Assembly: GCF_019933235.1 (NCBI RefSeq)
Contig: NZ_CP082945.1
Span: 310,001-374,000, forward strand
Length of the DNA stretch: 64,000 bases
DNA from: Streptomyces angustmyceticus
GTDB lineage: Bacteria; Actinomycetota; Actinomycetes; Streptomycetales; Streptomycetaceae
Direction: 5' to 3'
Positions within the stretch are counted from its first letter, which is position 1. The number at the start of each line of letters is the position of its first letter. The notes under the pieces were generated by a model. That model did no database searches and was not told where the DNA came from. It was given only the letters and a program-made list of their open reading frames with translations. Shown here piece after piece: positions 44,774 to 53,267 of this stretch. The position numbers were made by a program, and so were the translations under genes.

Positions 44774-45649
44774 GTGTCCGACGCGATCCTGCGGCCGCGC
44801 CGCTCCGTGCTGTACATGCCCGGCGCCAACGAACGCGCGCTGGAGAAGGCCAAGTCCCTGCCCGCCGACGCGCTGATCCTCGACCTGGAGGACGCCGTCG
44901 CCCCCGACGCCAAGGCCGACGCCCGCGAACGGGTCGCGGCCGCCGCGGCCTCCGGCGAGTACGGCTACCGCGAGGTGACGATCCGGGTCAACGCGCCCGG
45001 CACCGCCTGGCACGCCGACGACCTCCGGGCCGCCGCCGAGGCCGGTCCGGACGCGGTGGTGGTGCCCAAGGTGGAGTCCGCCGAGACCGTGCGGGAGGTC
45101 GAGCGCGCGCTGGAGGCCGCCGGCGCCCCGGACCACACCGCCCTGTGGGCGATGGTCGAGACGCCGCGCGCGATGCTGGACGCCCGTGCGGTGGCCGCGG
45201 CCGGCGAGCGGCTGACCGTGCTGGTGATGGGCACCAACGACCTGGCCAAGGAGCTGCACGCCGAGCACGTGCCCGGCCGGGCGCCGCTGCTGACCGGGCT
45301 GTCGCTGGCGCTGCTGGCGGCCCGTGAGAGCGGCAAGGTCATCCTGGACGGCGTCTACAACGACGTGAAGAACCCCGAGGGGTTCGAGGCCGAGTGCGTC
45401 CAGGGGCGGCAGTTCGGCTTCGACGGGAAGACGCTCATCCATCCGTCCCAGGTCGAGCCCTGCAACCGGGTGTTCGCCCCGTCGGCGGAGCAGATCGCCC
45501 GCTCCCGGAAGATCATCGACGCGTTCGACGAGGCCACCCGCGAGGGACGCGGCGTCGTCACCGTCGACGGCCGGCTGATCGAGAACCTGCACGTCGAGGA
45601 CGCCCGCCGGATCCTCGCGCTCGCCGAGGCGCTCGACGGGCGCGGTTAG
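44774..45649 (+). CDS. CoA ester lyase, CitE-like
   Basis: 291 aa from GTG 44774, five bases after the upstream stop. CitE features: RRSVLYMPGANERALEKAKS, LILDLEDAVAPDAKADARER, VVVPKVESAETVREVERAL, VETPRAMLDARAVA, VMGTNDLAKELHAEH and GKTLIHPSQVEPCNRVF. It probably acts on 3-hydroxy-acyl-CoA compounds, as a malyl-CoA lyase or thioesterase, paired with the upstream paralogue. Which member does which step cannot be decided here. Confidence 0.9.
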   Translation: MSDAILRPRRSVLYMPGANERALEKAKSLPADALILDLEDAVAPDAKADARERVAAAAASGEYGYREVTIRVNAPGTAWHADDLRAAAEAGPDAVVVPKVESAETVREVERALEAAGAPDHTALWAMVETPRAMLDARAVAAAGERLTVLVMGTNDLAKELHAEHVPGRAPLLTGLSLALLAARESGKVILDGVYNDVKNPEGFEAECVQGRQFGFDGKTLIHPSQVEPCNRVFAPSAEQIARSRKIIDAFDEATREGRGVVTVDGRLIENLHVEDARRILALAEALDGRG

Positions 45650-45805
45650 GGCCGCGGCCGTCCAGGGCCCCGTCCAGGGCCGTCCCGGTGAATCCCATAA
45701 TCGGACAGGGTGAATATGTGAGGCGGGCCGCCGCTCCTGCTAGGTCGGTGCGGGCATCCGGGATACCAACGTCCGGGGACCATCGATGAGGTGCAGGAGC
45801 ACACT

Positions 45806-46180
45806 GTGAAGAACACGGCACGCGTCAATTTCGTGATGGCAGGCGCCTGCGGCCTGCTCCTGGCCGCGGGCGGGGCCGCGCCCACCCCGGCCTGGGCCGG
45901 GTCGAGCGGCGACGGGGTCTCGAACAGCGACACCGTCGCCCGCTTCGACGCCAGGTTCCACTGCGGGCCCCGGGCCAGGTTCTGCGTCAACGGGCCGGTG
46001 CTCAGCGGAAACCCCGGGCGTGCGCAGAACGTCTATGTGGGCGGCTCCAACAGCAACAGCGGCAGCCCGAAGAACAACAACGGCAACACCAACGACGACA
46101 GTGGCGGCACCACCGGCGCCGCGAAGAAGTCCAGCAACAACATGCAGCACATCGGCCACCACGGCAGCCAGAAGCTGTGA
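45806..46180 (+). CDS. Small secreted Asn-rich protein A
   Basis: 124 aa from GTG 45806, with AGGAG 7 bp upstream; GTG 45791 is an earlier, less likely start. The signal peptide is FVMAGACGLLLAAGGAAPTP, cleaved near AWA. The mature protein has two cysteines in FHCGPRARFCVNGPVLSGNP, then an Asn/Ser/Gly-rich low-complexity tail and a His-containing end. The C-[VI]-NGPV-x-SGN block recurs in the convergent protein at 46323-46733. Not a chaplin or rodlin by sequence. Function unknown; probably a surface or matrix protein. Confidence 0.75.
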   Translation: MKNTARVNFVMAGACGLLLAAGGAAPTPAWAGSSGDGVSNSDTVARFDARFHCGPRARFCVNGPVLSGNPGRAQNVYVGGSNSNSGSPKNNNGNTNDDSGGTTGAAKKSSNNMQHIGHHGSQKL

Positions 46181-46242
46181 CGGCACACTGATCCGCACCG
46201 GCCCCGCGGCCAGGGGCCGGTGGGATGCCGACGCGGAAACGA

Positions 46243-46274
46243 CGATCGCCCGGCGGAGTTCCGCCGGGCGATCG
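46243..46274. terminator. 15-bp hairpin between convergent secreted-protein genes
   Basis: CGATCGCCCGGCGGA (46243-46257) pairs with TCCGCCGGGCGATCG (46260-46274). Suited to terminate both secreted-protein genes. Confidence 0.85.
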
Positions 46275-46322
46275 TGTGCGGGCCTTCGGACGTACCGGGT
46301 CCGTCGGCGCCGGGCCTCCGGA

Positions 46323-46733
46323 TCAGTGCAGGAGCAGACCCCCGAGGATCCGCTGCACGTTGTTGAAGCTCCCCGTGGACGCACCCGTGACGGAGTTGGC
46401 GCCGTTGGTGGTTCCGTTCGTGTTGGAGAGATTGCCGCTGTTGTTCGGGTTTCCGTGGTTGATGAAGTTGCCGCTGTTGAGGCTGTTGCCGCTGTTCACC
46501 GGCCCGTTGATGCAGGCGTGGGGCGAGGCGAGCACCGGCGACTTGTAGTGGACCTGGCCGAGGCGGTTGTTGCAGACCACGCCCTGGACCGTGCCGGTCA
46601 CGCTGCCGACATCGGCGTCCGCCACCGCCGAGAGCAGGGACTCCGGAATCGTCACCGCCTGGGCGACCCCGCCGCCCAGCAGCACCAGCCCGCACGCCCC
46701 GACGACACTTCCCGCCCGCACAATTCTTCTCAC
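46323..46733 (-). CDS. Small secreted Asn-rich protein B
   Basis: 136 aa from GTG 46733, with AGGAG 4 bp upstream. A Sec signal (AGSVVGACGLVLLGGGVAQA) precedes a mature part with two cysteines. The block HACINGPVNSGNS is followed by an Asn/Gly/Ser tail (NHGNPNNSGNLSNTNG). It shares the C-[VI]-NGPV-x-SGN block and the Asn-rich composition with protein A at 45806-46180, but little else aligns. Both are convergent on one terminator. Function unknown. Confidence 0.75.
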   Translation of the reverse strand: MRRIVRAGSVVGACGLVLLGGGVAQAVTIPESLLSAVADADVGSVTGTVQGVVCNNRLGQVHYKSPVLASPHACINGPVNSGNSLNSGNFINHGNPNNSGNLSNTNGTTNGANSVTGASTGSFNNVQRILGGLLLH

Positions 46734-46931
46734 GACGCTCCTCGCCTCTTCAACCTTGCGCTGCCAGTCGTATCGTGCTGCCGTCGTCGGCCCGCACCGT
46801 CGTTCAACCCGCTGGGAGCAAACGCCCGTCGGCCACAATCAGCCGGGTGGCCCAACAATCCGCACGACTGCGCGGACCCGTTCGGGCCCTTCCGGCGCTC
46901 CGGTGTGCGCGGGCGGGGGCGGCCGGCGTCT

Positions 46932-48215
46932 CTAGGTGGCGCTGTGCGGATGGCAGGCCGTGGCCGAACGCGGCGGCCAGGTCTGGGGGTCGAGGATGCC
47001 CAGGACGTAGGCGCGGGCGACGAGGGCGGGTCTGGTCGGGGCGTCGAGGAGGTCGCGCAGCCGGCTGAGGTGGTAGTCGACGGTCTGCCGGGAGAGGTGC
47101 AGGGACGTGGCGATCTCCGCGTTGCTGCGGCCGGCGGCCAGCAGGGACAGGATGCGGACCTGGCTGGCGGTCAGCGCGGGGTGGGCCTCATGGGCGAGGC
47201 CGTGGTGGGTGACGACCGCCCAGACGCTGGTCGCGCGGTGCGCGCTCCGGCCGACCGTCGTCAGGTGCAGCCGGGCGCGGCGCTGCCGGCCACGGGCGTC
47301 GAGGAAGAGCGCGGAGGTCTGGATCCGCCGGCTGCGGCGGGCTATCAGATCGTGCCAGCCGCGCCGTAGCGCTCCTAACTCCGGGGCGGGGGCCAGCAGC
47401 GTGTGGGCGCGGCGGCCGACCAGGTCCGAGAGGCGGGTCTGCAGCAACTCCGCGGCCGCCGCGCTCGCCTGCTGGATCCGTCCGCCCGCGGAGACCAGGG
47501 CGCAGGCCAGTCCGCTGTGGTCGCGCAGCGCGTGCAGGTTCTCCTCGGCCTCCCGGCGCTGGCGCAGCGCACGGGTGTAGTCGCTGATGTCGACGTAGAT
47601 GCCGGCGACACAGGTCTGGCCGCCTTCCCTGACGGGGAAGCGGTGGCCGACGGCCTGCCCGCTGGTGCCGTCGGCACGGTGGTAGGTCAGGGTGTGCCGC
47701 ACGGGTTTGCCGCGGGCGAGCACCTCCTGGTCCAGGGCGAGGACCTGCGAGGAGTCGGCGGGGCCGTCGATGTCCGTGACGTACCCGCCGATGACGTGTT
47801 CCGGTGTGGTGCCGTAGAGGTGGGCGTAGGCGTGGTTCGCCCAGACGTAGCGGCCGCTGCCGTCCCGGATGAAGGCCGCGGCGGGGGCGAGGTCCGCGAA
47901 GGCGTCGTAGCGGCGGGCGGCGGGGGCGCGCGCGGCGACCTCCACCGCCAGCCCCCGGGAGCGGCCCTGCCGGGGCACGCCGAGGGGCCAGTTCACATCG
48001 AAGACACGACCGTCGAACTGGGCTTGCCAATGGCTGGATTCCGGTGCTGCGGCCGGCTCGGTGAGCTCGCTTCGTACGGCGTCGAGGAACCGCTGGGCCG
48101 TCCCCGTGTCGTCGAAGGCACCACCGCCGCTGTCGATCACGCGCAGCTCGCGGTCGGCCTCCCACCAGGACACCGGGAGGTGTTCGAGCAGCGACTTCAA
48201 ACTGGTCTCGTCCAC
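46932..48215 (-). CDS. PAS domain-containing LuxR-family transcriptional regulator
   Basis: 427 aa from GTG 48215, with AAAGGGG upstream; ATG 48266 and 48299 are earlier in-frame starts without a Shine-Dalgarno. A first PAS-like region begins LLEHLPVSWWEADRELRVID. A second, clearer PAS spans about 100-215 (IRDGSGRYVWANHAYAHLYG, then FPVREGGQTCVAGIYVDISD). The C-terminal LuxR helix-turn-helix reads LTASQVRILSLLAAGRSNAE, then LHLSRQTVDYHLSRLRDLL. It is divergent from the ATP-grasp operon across 331 bp and is the likely pathway regulator. The ligand is unknown. Confidence 0.88.
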   Translation of the reverse strand: MDETSLKSLLEHLPVSWWEADRELRVIDSGGGAFDDTGTAQRFLDAVRSELTEPAAAPESSHWQAQFDGRVFDVNWPLGVPRQGRSRGLAVEVAARAPAARRYDAFADLAPAAAFIRDGSGRYVWANHAYAHLYGTTPEHVIGGYVTDIDGPADSSQVLALDQEVLARGKPVRHTLTYHRADGTSGQAVGHRFPVREGGQTCVAGIYVDISDYTRALRQRREAEENLHALRDHSGLACALVSAGGRIQQASAAAAELLQTRLSDLVGRRAHTLLAPAPELGALRRGWHDLIARRSRRIQTSALFLDARGRQRRARLHLTTVGRSAHRATSVWAVVTHHGLAHEAHPALTASQVRILSLLAAGRSNAEIATSLHLSRQTVDYHLSRLRDLLDAPTRPALVARAYVLGILDPQTWPPRSATACHPHSAT

Positions 48216-48546
48216 GACGGGCCCCTTTTGTGGTGAAGAGTTCAATGGTTTTGGACGGCGCGCCATGGCCAATAGGTATCCCCCAGCGTCGCGCGACATG
48301 CCCGGTTCTCGGCCGATCTGGCGCGTCCGCGCACCTCGCGGCCCGTACAGCCGCCATACGGCATCACGGAACCTTCACCGTTGATCAACGGGTTCCACAA
48401 CTCTGGCATTTGCCTGAGCGGTTGCGGCCCGATGCGGGGAACCGTGAGCCGCACGGCTGTTTCGCTTGAAGCACGGCGTCCGGATGTGAGTTCCGGGCGT
48501 CCTCGGCCGTTTGGTCCATACCCGTATGAAGAGGAGTCGGATTCCA
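48216..48546. other. 331-bp divergent control region between the PAS-LuxR gene and the ATP-grasp operon
   Basis: No gene is visible. It holds the palindrome at 48368-48396 and AT-richer patches near 48225-48260 and 48500-48545 where the two promoters should lie. Confidence 0.5.
48368..48396. promoter_or_regulatory. Nested palindrome, candidate operator of the biosynthetic operon
   Basis: CCGTTGATCAACGG (48378-48391) is a perfect 14-bp palindrome. It is flanked by GGAACC (48368-48373) and GGTTCC (48391-48396), themselves complementary. The dyad lies in the middle of the region between the PAS-LuxR gene and the ATP-grasp gene, as expected for a dimeric regulator. Confidence 0.5.
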
Positions 48547-49917
48547 GTGAGCAAGGTGCTGTTCGTGTATGCCAAGGGCGGTCCGCCCTTGGGGTACGCC
48601 CTGTCACGGGTCGCCGCACGGTCGGCAGTGCACCTGCTGGCGCTCAGCGCGCTCCCGCCCACCGTGGCCGCGTCCGCCGACCGGCTGTGCGCCTCAGTGC
48701 TGAGCCCTTCCGAACCCGAACGGCGCGACCTGGTGTCCCTGATCGTCTCCCGGGCCCAGGCGGTGGGCGCGGACGCGGTCGTCACCTTCTCCGAGTACGC
48801 GGTCGTCGCCATGGCGGAGGCCTGCGAGAAGCTCGGCCTCGCCGGTGCCGGCGGCAACTGCGCACTCGCCCGCGACAAGAGGATGATGCGTCGCACCTGG
48901 CAGGAACAGGGCATATCCCAGCCCCGGTTCCGCCCCGTCGCCACCGAGCAGGATCTGCACGACGCGGCCGCCGCGCTGCGCTTCCCCCTGCTGCTCAAGG
49001 CCGCCTGGAGCGCCGGCTCCACGGCCCACCGGACCCTCCGCCGCCCCGACGAGGTGCCGGCGGCCTGGGCGCGGGCGCGGGAGGTGATGGCCGAATCCGC
49101 GCAGCTGGGGTACGCCGAACTCCATGTGGCCGATGCCGGGGCGGACTTCCTCGTGGAGGAGATCGTGCAGGGCACCGCCTCGGAGTGGTTCGACCAGGAG
49201 GGCTGGGGCGACTACGTCAGCGTCGAGGGCGTCGTCGTGGACGGCGACTTCCGCCCGGTGTGCCTGAGCGGGCGCATGCCGACGGTGGAGCCGTTCACCG
49301 AGCGCGCCGGCATCACCCCCGCGGCGCTGCCGCACGACGCCCAGCGGCGCATCGTCGCCCTCGCGCGCGACGCGGTCGACGCGCTGGGGCTGCGCAACTG
49401 CGGTACGCACACCGAGATCAAGCTCGGTGCCGACGGGCGGATGTGGGTGATCGAGACCGCCGCCCGGTTCGGCGGGGCGATGACCGTCCCGCAGATCGAG
49501 GAGGTCTTCGGCCTGGACCTCATCGGCATGCTCACCGACCACCTGCTGGGCCGTGAGGTCTCCTGGCCCGCCGAGGCCCGCACCCCGCAGGAGGCGGACG
49601 GCGCGGCCGGGTCGCTGGTCGTCCTGGCCGTCGACGGCGCCGGTGAGGCGTGGCCCGACCGGCGCCTGTGGGACTTCCCGACCGTGCGCGAGGCGGTGCC
49701 CGTCAGCGCGGGCAGCCGGCTGTCCGTGGTGGCCGAGAACTCGCTGCCGGACGGGACGCTGGTGCCGGTGTACGACCCGGCCGCGGGCGCCAACACCATG
49801 GCGGCGCTGTGTCTGCTGTCGGCCGCCGACCCGGAGACCGTGATCCGCGACTTCCGGACCCTGGTGGACGCCCTCCCCAAGGTCCTCCCCCACGGCACCA
49901 CGGAGGCACAGTCATGA
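48547..49917 (+). CDS. ATP-grasp carboxylate-amine ligase
   Basis: 456 aa from GTG 48547, with GAGGAGT 9 bp upstream. The ATP-grasp core is recognisable: preceding MMRRTWQEQGISQPRFRPV, then RFPLLLKAAWSAGSTAHRT, DFLVEEIVQGTASEWF and the metal-binding TEIKLGADGRMWVIETAARF followed by GG. The usual E-x-N reads E-T-A, as in several L-amino-acid ligase-type enzymes. It would activate a carboxylate as acyl phosphate and join it to an amine. First gene of the four-gene operon; overlaps the dikinase gene. Substrates unknown. Confidence 0.85.
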   Translation: MSKVLFVYAKGGPPLGYALSRVAARSAVHLLALSALPPTVAASADRLCASVLSPSEPERRDLVSLIVSRAQAVGADAVVTFSEYAVVAMAEACEKLGLAGAGGNCALARDKRMMRRTWQEQGISQPRFRPVATEQDLHDAAAALRFPLLLKAAWSAGSTAHRTLRRPDEVPAAWARAREVMAESAQLGYAELHVADAGADFLVEEIVQGTASEWFDQEGWGDYVSVEGVVVDGDFRPVCLSGRMPTVEPFTERAGITPAALPHDAQRRIVALARDAVDALGLRNCGTHTEIKLGADGRMWVIETAARFGGAMTVPQIEEVFGLDLIGMLTDHLLGREVSWPAEARTPQEADGAAGSLVVLAVDGAGEAWPDRRLWDFPTVREAVPVSAGSRLSVVAENSLPDGTLVPVYDPAAGANTMAALCLLSAADPETVIRDFRTLVDALPKVLPHGTTEAQS

Positions 49918-51923
49918 CCACCACCGTCCTGCCCTCCGGCGCGCCGGGCCCGGTCACCGACCGCACCGTCGTCGGCGAGAACCTCTCCCTGCCGCTGTTC
50001 CGCACCCTCTCCGGCGTCCTGGCCGGCCACCCGTACCTCAAGGTCGTGGTGGACCGCGTCGAGAACACCTGGCACCTGCTGGACACCGCGGCCCACCCGT
50101 TCCACGTCAACTACATCGCCACCCGCGTCCTCGGCATGGAACTCGCCGACCTGGACTCCTGCCTGGACGCGTTCAACGCCTCGGTCTACATGGACCCCGA
50201 GCGCCGCTTCCTGCTGGGTGTGCTCTCGCTGCACACCGACGAGGACACCGAGGGCCGGGAGCGGCCCTTCCTGGTCCTGGAGACCACCGAGGCCGACACC
50301 ATGAACGGCCGGCTGCTGGAGGAGTTCTACACCTTCGTCCGCCACCGGGTCGACGGCCGGCTGCCGGTGCTGCTGAAGCCGGCGAACCACGGCCAGGAGC
50401 ACGAACTCGCCGCGATCAGCGACGTCCACGTGCCGCGCATCCTGGGCCACGAGCTGTTCGGCAACCGCACCCGTACCCCGCTCAACATCGGCGAGGCCGT
50501 CGGGCGGCTGCGCTACTTCCGCACCCCGGAGGAGTACGCGGCCGAGGCCGACGGGCTCGGCTGGTCCGACATCGTGGCCATGGCGTCGCTGCCGGACGAC
50601 GTGCCGCGGGTGGCGGGCTTCCTCAACACCGCGCCGGGGACGCCGCTCTCGCACACCAATGTCCTCGCCTCCGGCTGGGGCATCCCCAACGCGATCGTCC
50701 GCGACCTGGACCGGCTCGTGGAGGCGGACGACCTGGACGGCGCCTGGGTGCGCTACCGGGTGCAGGACGACGAGATCAGCCTGGTCCCGCTGGCGCACGT
50801 CCCGGCGCTGGACGCCCCGGCCTGGCACCAGCAGCGCATCCGGATGGAACCGCCGCTGCTGGAGGACGTCCCCGCGCTGTTCCTGCACCGGCTGCGCCGC
50901 GCCGACCAGGACCGGTACGGCACCAAGGCGGCCAACCTCGGGGAGCTCCACCACGTCCTCGACAGCCGCTCCGCCGACCTGACCGCCTTCTACGGGCAGC
51001 CGCGGCCGCCCCGCAACGACCTCTACGGCCACCTCGCGGCCCGGCTCGGCGTCCCGGACGCGTCGGGGGCCGAACTGCGGGACCTGGCCGCCGACTTCGT
51101 GGCCGGCACCATCGCCGCGCCCGACGGCATCGCCCTGCCCTTTGCCCTCCAGCACCGCTTCCTGACCTCCTCGGCGGCCGTGCAGCAGGGCCTGGGGAAG
51201 CTCAAGATGGCCCTCGAACTCGACGCCGTCGATGTCCTGGACGCGCTGTGCCTGCACCTCCAGCAGCTCATCCGCAACACCCCCATGCCCGACGAGGTGA
51301 CCCGGCAGATCACCCAGGCGCTGCCCGACGGCCCGGACGGGCAGCGGCTCGTGGTGCGCTCGTCCTCCAACGCCGAGGATCTGCCCGGCTTCTCCGCGGC
51401 CGGCGTCTACGACTCGGTCAGCACCGTGCACGGCGAGGAGGAACTCCTGGACGCGGTGCGCCAGGTGTGGGCCTCTCTGCTGTCGCCGCGCAGCGTCCGG
51501 CTGCGCCACCAGGCGGGCATCTCCCTCGACGACACCTACATGGGCGTGATCATCCAGCGGTATGTGCCGGCGGACCTCGGCGGGGTGCTGGTGACCTGCA
51601 ACCCGACCCGGCGCACGGACTTCCGCAATGTCTACGTCAACTGCTCGCCCGGCTCGCCCGAGACCGTCGTCGACGGCACCACGCTGCCGCTGCAGTACCT
51701 GTACAACACGGTCGAGGGCGGCGGCCGCACCGTCGCGCTCGGCTCGACCGGCAAGGACCTGCCCGTCGCCACCCGGGACAAGCTGGCCCGGCTGGCCCTG
51801 ACCGGACGGCTGCTGCAGTCCCACTTCAGCGACAGCGACGTGGACCATCCGCTCGACATCGAATGGCTGATGACCGATCAGGGGGACTTCCGCCTGGTCC
51901 AGATCCGCCCCTACGCGCTGTGA
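49914..51923 (+). CDS. PEP/pyruvate-binding-domain dikinase (glucan-water-dikinase-like domain order)
   Basis: 669 aa from ATG 49914, overlapping the ATP-grasp gene (ATGA). A phosphohistidine swivel region comes first: PGTPLSHTNVLASGWGIPNA, with His247 as the likely phospho-acceptor. The PPDK_N ATP-binding domain follows (RYGTKAANLGELH, VVRSSSNAEDLPGFSAAGVY, ILIQ-like MGVIIQRYVPADLGGVLVTC), ending WLMTDQGDFRLVQIRP. There is no PEP/pyruvate-binding C-terminal barrel. The order His-then-ATP is that of glucan water dikinase, so it may pass the beta-phosphate of ATP to a small-molecule or peptide substrate. Not ordinary PEP synthase. Confidence 0.85.
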   Translation: MTTTVLPSGAPGPVTDRTVVGENLSLPLFRTLSGVLAGHPYLKVVVDRVENTWHLLDTAAHPFHVNYIATRVLGMELADLDSCLDAFNASVYMDPERRFLLGVLSLHTDEDTEGRERPFLVLETTEADTMNGRLLEEFYTFVRHRVDGRLPVLLKPANHGQEHELAAISDVHVPRILGHELFGNRTRTPLNIGEAVGRLRYFRTPEEYAAEADGLGWSDIVAMASLPDDVPRVAGFLNTAPGTPLSHTNVLASGWGIPNAIVRDLDRLVEADDLDGAWVRYRVQDDEISLVPLAHVPALDAPAWHQQRIRMEPPLLEDVPALFLHRLRRADQDRYGTKAANLGELHHVLDSRSADLTAFYGQPRPPRNDLYGHLAARLGVPDASGAELRDLAADFVAGTIAAPDGIALPFALQHRFLTSSAAVQQGLGKLKMALELDAVDVLDALCLHLQQLIRNTPMPDEVTRQITQALPDGPDGQRLVVRSSSNAEDLPGFSAAGVYDSVSTVHGEEELLDAVRQVWASLLSPRSVRLRHQAGISLDDTYMGVIIQRYVPADLGGVLVTCNPTRRTDFRNVYVNCSPGSPETVVDGTTLPLQYLYNTVEGGGRTVALGSTGKDLPVATRDKLARLALTGRLLQSHFSDSDVDHPLDIEWLMTDQGDFRLVQIRPYAL

Positions 51924-53245
51924 TCCGCCCGTTCAGCGGCCTGCGGGCCGTCCGTGGCCCCCGGGGCCCGGGCGCGTCCCTGACCCCGCGGGCCCGCCGG
52001 ATCATCCGCCTCAACAACGGCTTCCAGCTGCTGTTCAACCTGTTGTGGTGGATGCCGGTCTTCTACGCCTACCAGCGGGAGGCCGGGCTCTCCGACGGGC
52101 AGATCTTCGGCATCCAGAGCATCTACTACATCGCGTTCTGCCTCTTCGAGATCCCGACCGGGCTGGTGGCCGACCGGATCGGTGCCCGCAACTGCCTGCG
52201 GGCCGGTGCCGTCGTGATGACCGCGGCGAACCTGGCCCCGGTCCTCTCCCCCAGCTACACCGGCTTCCTGGTGCACTTCCTGGCCATCGCCGCCGGCCGC
52301 TCGCTGACCTCCGGTGCCGCCAGCGCCTACCTCTACGACGGCCTGGCGGCCGAGGGCGCGGGAGAGCACTACCTGAAGGCCGAGGGGCAGGCGCGGGCGC
52401 TGGGGCTGGCCGCGAAGGTGCTGTGCTGGCCGCTGGTCGGCCCGCTGATGGCCCTGGCGCACCCCACGCCGTATCTGCTGAGCGCCGCGAGCGCGGCCGG
52501 CTCGCTCGTCTGCGCCGTGGTGCTGCCGCGGCACGTCGCGCCCGCCGGCCGGGACCGGGCCGGGCAGCCGGCGCGCGGCGGGCTCACGTTCCTGCGCGAC
52601 GCCGGCACGGCGCTGCGCTGTGTGTGGGCCACGCCGTGGCTCGCCCTGCTGATGGTGCAGGGCGTGGCCGTCTTCACGCTCTCGCGGATCTGCCAGGTCA
52701 ACCTCTTCCAGCCGGTGCTGCTGGACCACGGCATCCCGGAGGGCTCGCACGGCGGTGTGCTGGCCGCCATGACCGTCGCGGAGGCGGTGGCCTCGGCCCG
52801 TCCGCAGTGGCTCGGCTCGCGGCTGTCGCCGGTGGCCTGGGTCTCGCTGCTCAGCCTCGCGATGGCGGCCGCGCTGGCGGGCAGCACGCTGGGCGGTCCC
52901 TGGACCGTGATCGCCCTGCTGTGCGTGTTCGCCGCGGTCACCGGCTTCGCCTATCCGCTGCAGCGCAAGCTGGTGAACGACGCCATTCCGGCGGGTGCGC
53001 CGCGGGCCACCCTGCTGTCCGTCGAGAGCATCGTGGACCGGGCCGTGTGCGCGCTGGCGGCCGTGGCGGCCGGCGCCTACCTCTCGGCGGGCCGGCTGGA
53101 CGTGCTGCTGTGGCACAGCGCGGTGGTGACCGGCGTGGTGATGCTGGTGCTCCAGCTGGTCCTGCGGCGCGTCCCGGGGCGGCCCCGCAAGCCGCAGGCC
53201 GGCGAGCCGGTCCCCGAGCTGGTCACCACGGCAGGAAACCCCTGA
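51920..53245 (+). CDS. MFS transporter (first of two)
   Basis: 441 aa from GTG 51920, overlapping the dikinase stop (GTGA). Twelve helices are apparent. The loop between helices 2 and 3 reads LVADRIGARNCLRAGA (GxLaDrxGrr motif). The N-terminal RIIRLNNGFQLLFNLLWWMPVFYAYQ and GIQSIYYIAFCLFEIPTG are close to DHA1-type exporters found in natural-product loci. It probably exports the product of the ATP-grasp/dikinase pathway. Its overlap with the dikinase gene argues for a joint function. Confidence 0.88.
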   Translation: MIRPFSGLRAVRGPRGPGASLTPRARRIIRLNNGFQLLFNLLWWMPVFYAYQREAGLSDGQIFGIQSIYYIAFCLFEIPTGLVADRIGARNCLRAGAVVMTAANLAPVLSPSYTGFLVHFLAIAAGRSLTSGAASAYLYDGLAAEGAGEHYLKAEGQARALGLAAKVLCWPLVGPLMALAHPTPYLLSAASAAGSLVCAVVLPRHVAPAGRDRAGQPARGGLTFLRDAGTALRCVWATPWLALLMVQGVAVFTLSRICQVNLFQPVLLDHGIPEGSHGGVLAAMTVAEAVASARPQWLGSRLSPVAWVSLLSLAMAAALAGSTLGGPWTVIALLCVFAAVTGFAYPLQRKLVNDAIPAGAPRATLLSVESIVDRAVCALAAVAAGAYLSAGRLDVLLWHSAVVTGVVMLVLQLVLRRVPGRPRKPQAGEPVPELVTTAGNP

Positions 53246-53267
53246 GGGTCGCCGTCATACTGGGGAC

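Noticed and set aside
45806..46733. The two small secreted proteins as chaplins or rodlins
   Set aside because: The chaplin domain with its two conserved Cys and hydrophobic pattern is missing, and rodlin sequence is not present; only the signal peptides and Asn content are similar.
49212..51848. An 878-residue minus-strand open frame
   Set aside because: Antisense shadow of the ATP-grasp and dikinase genes, whose motifs are clear on the plus strand.
49914..51923. Phosphoenolpyruvate synthase
   Set aside because: The domain order is phosphohistidine before ATP-binding and the PEP-binding barrel is absent.
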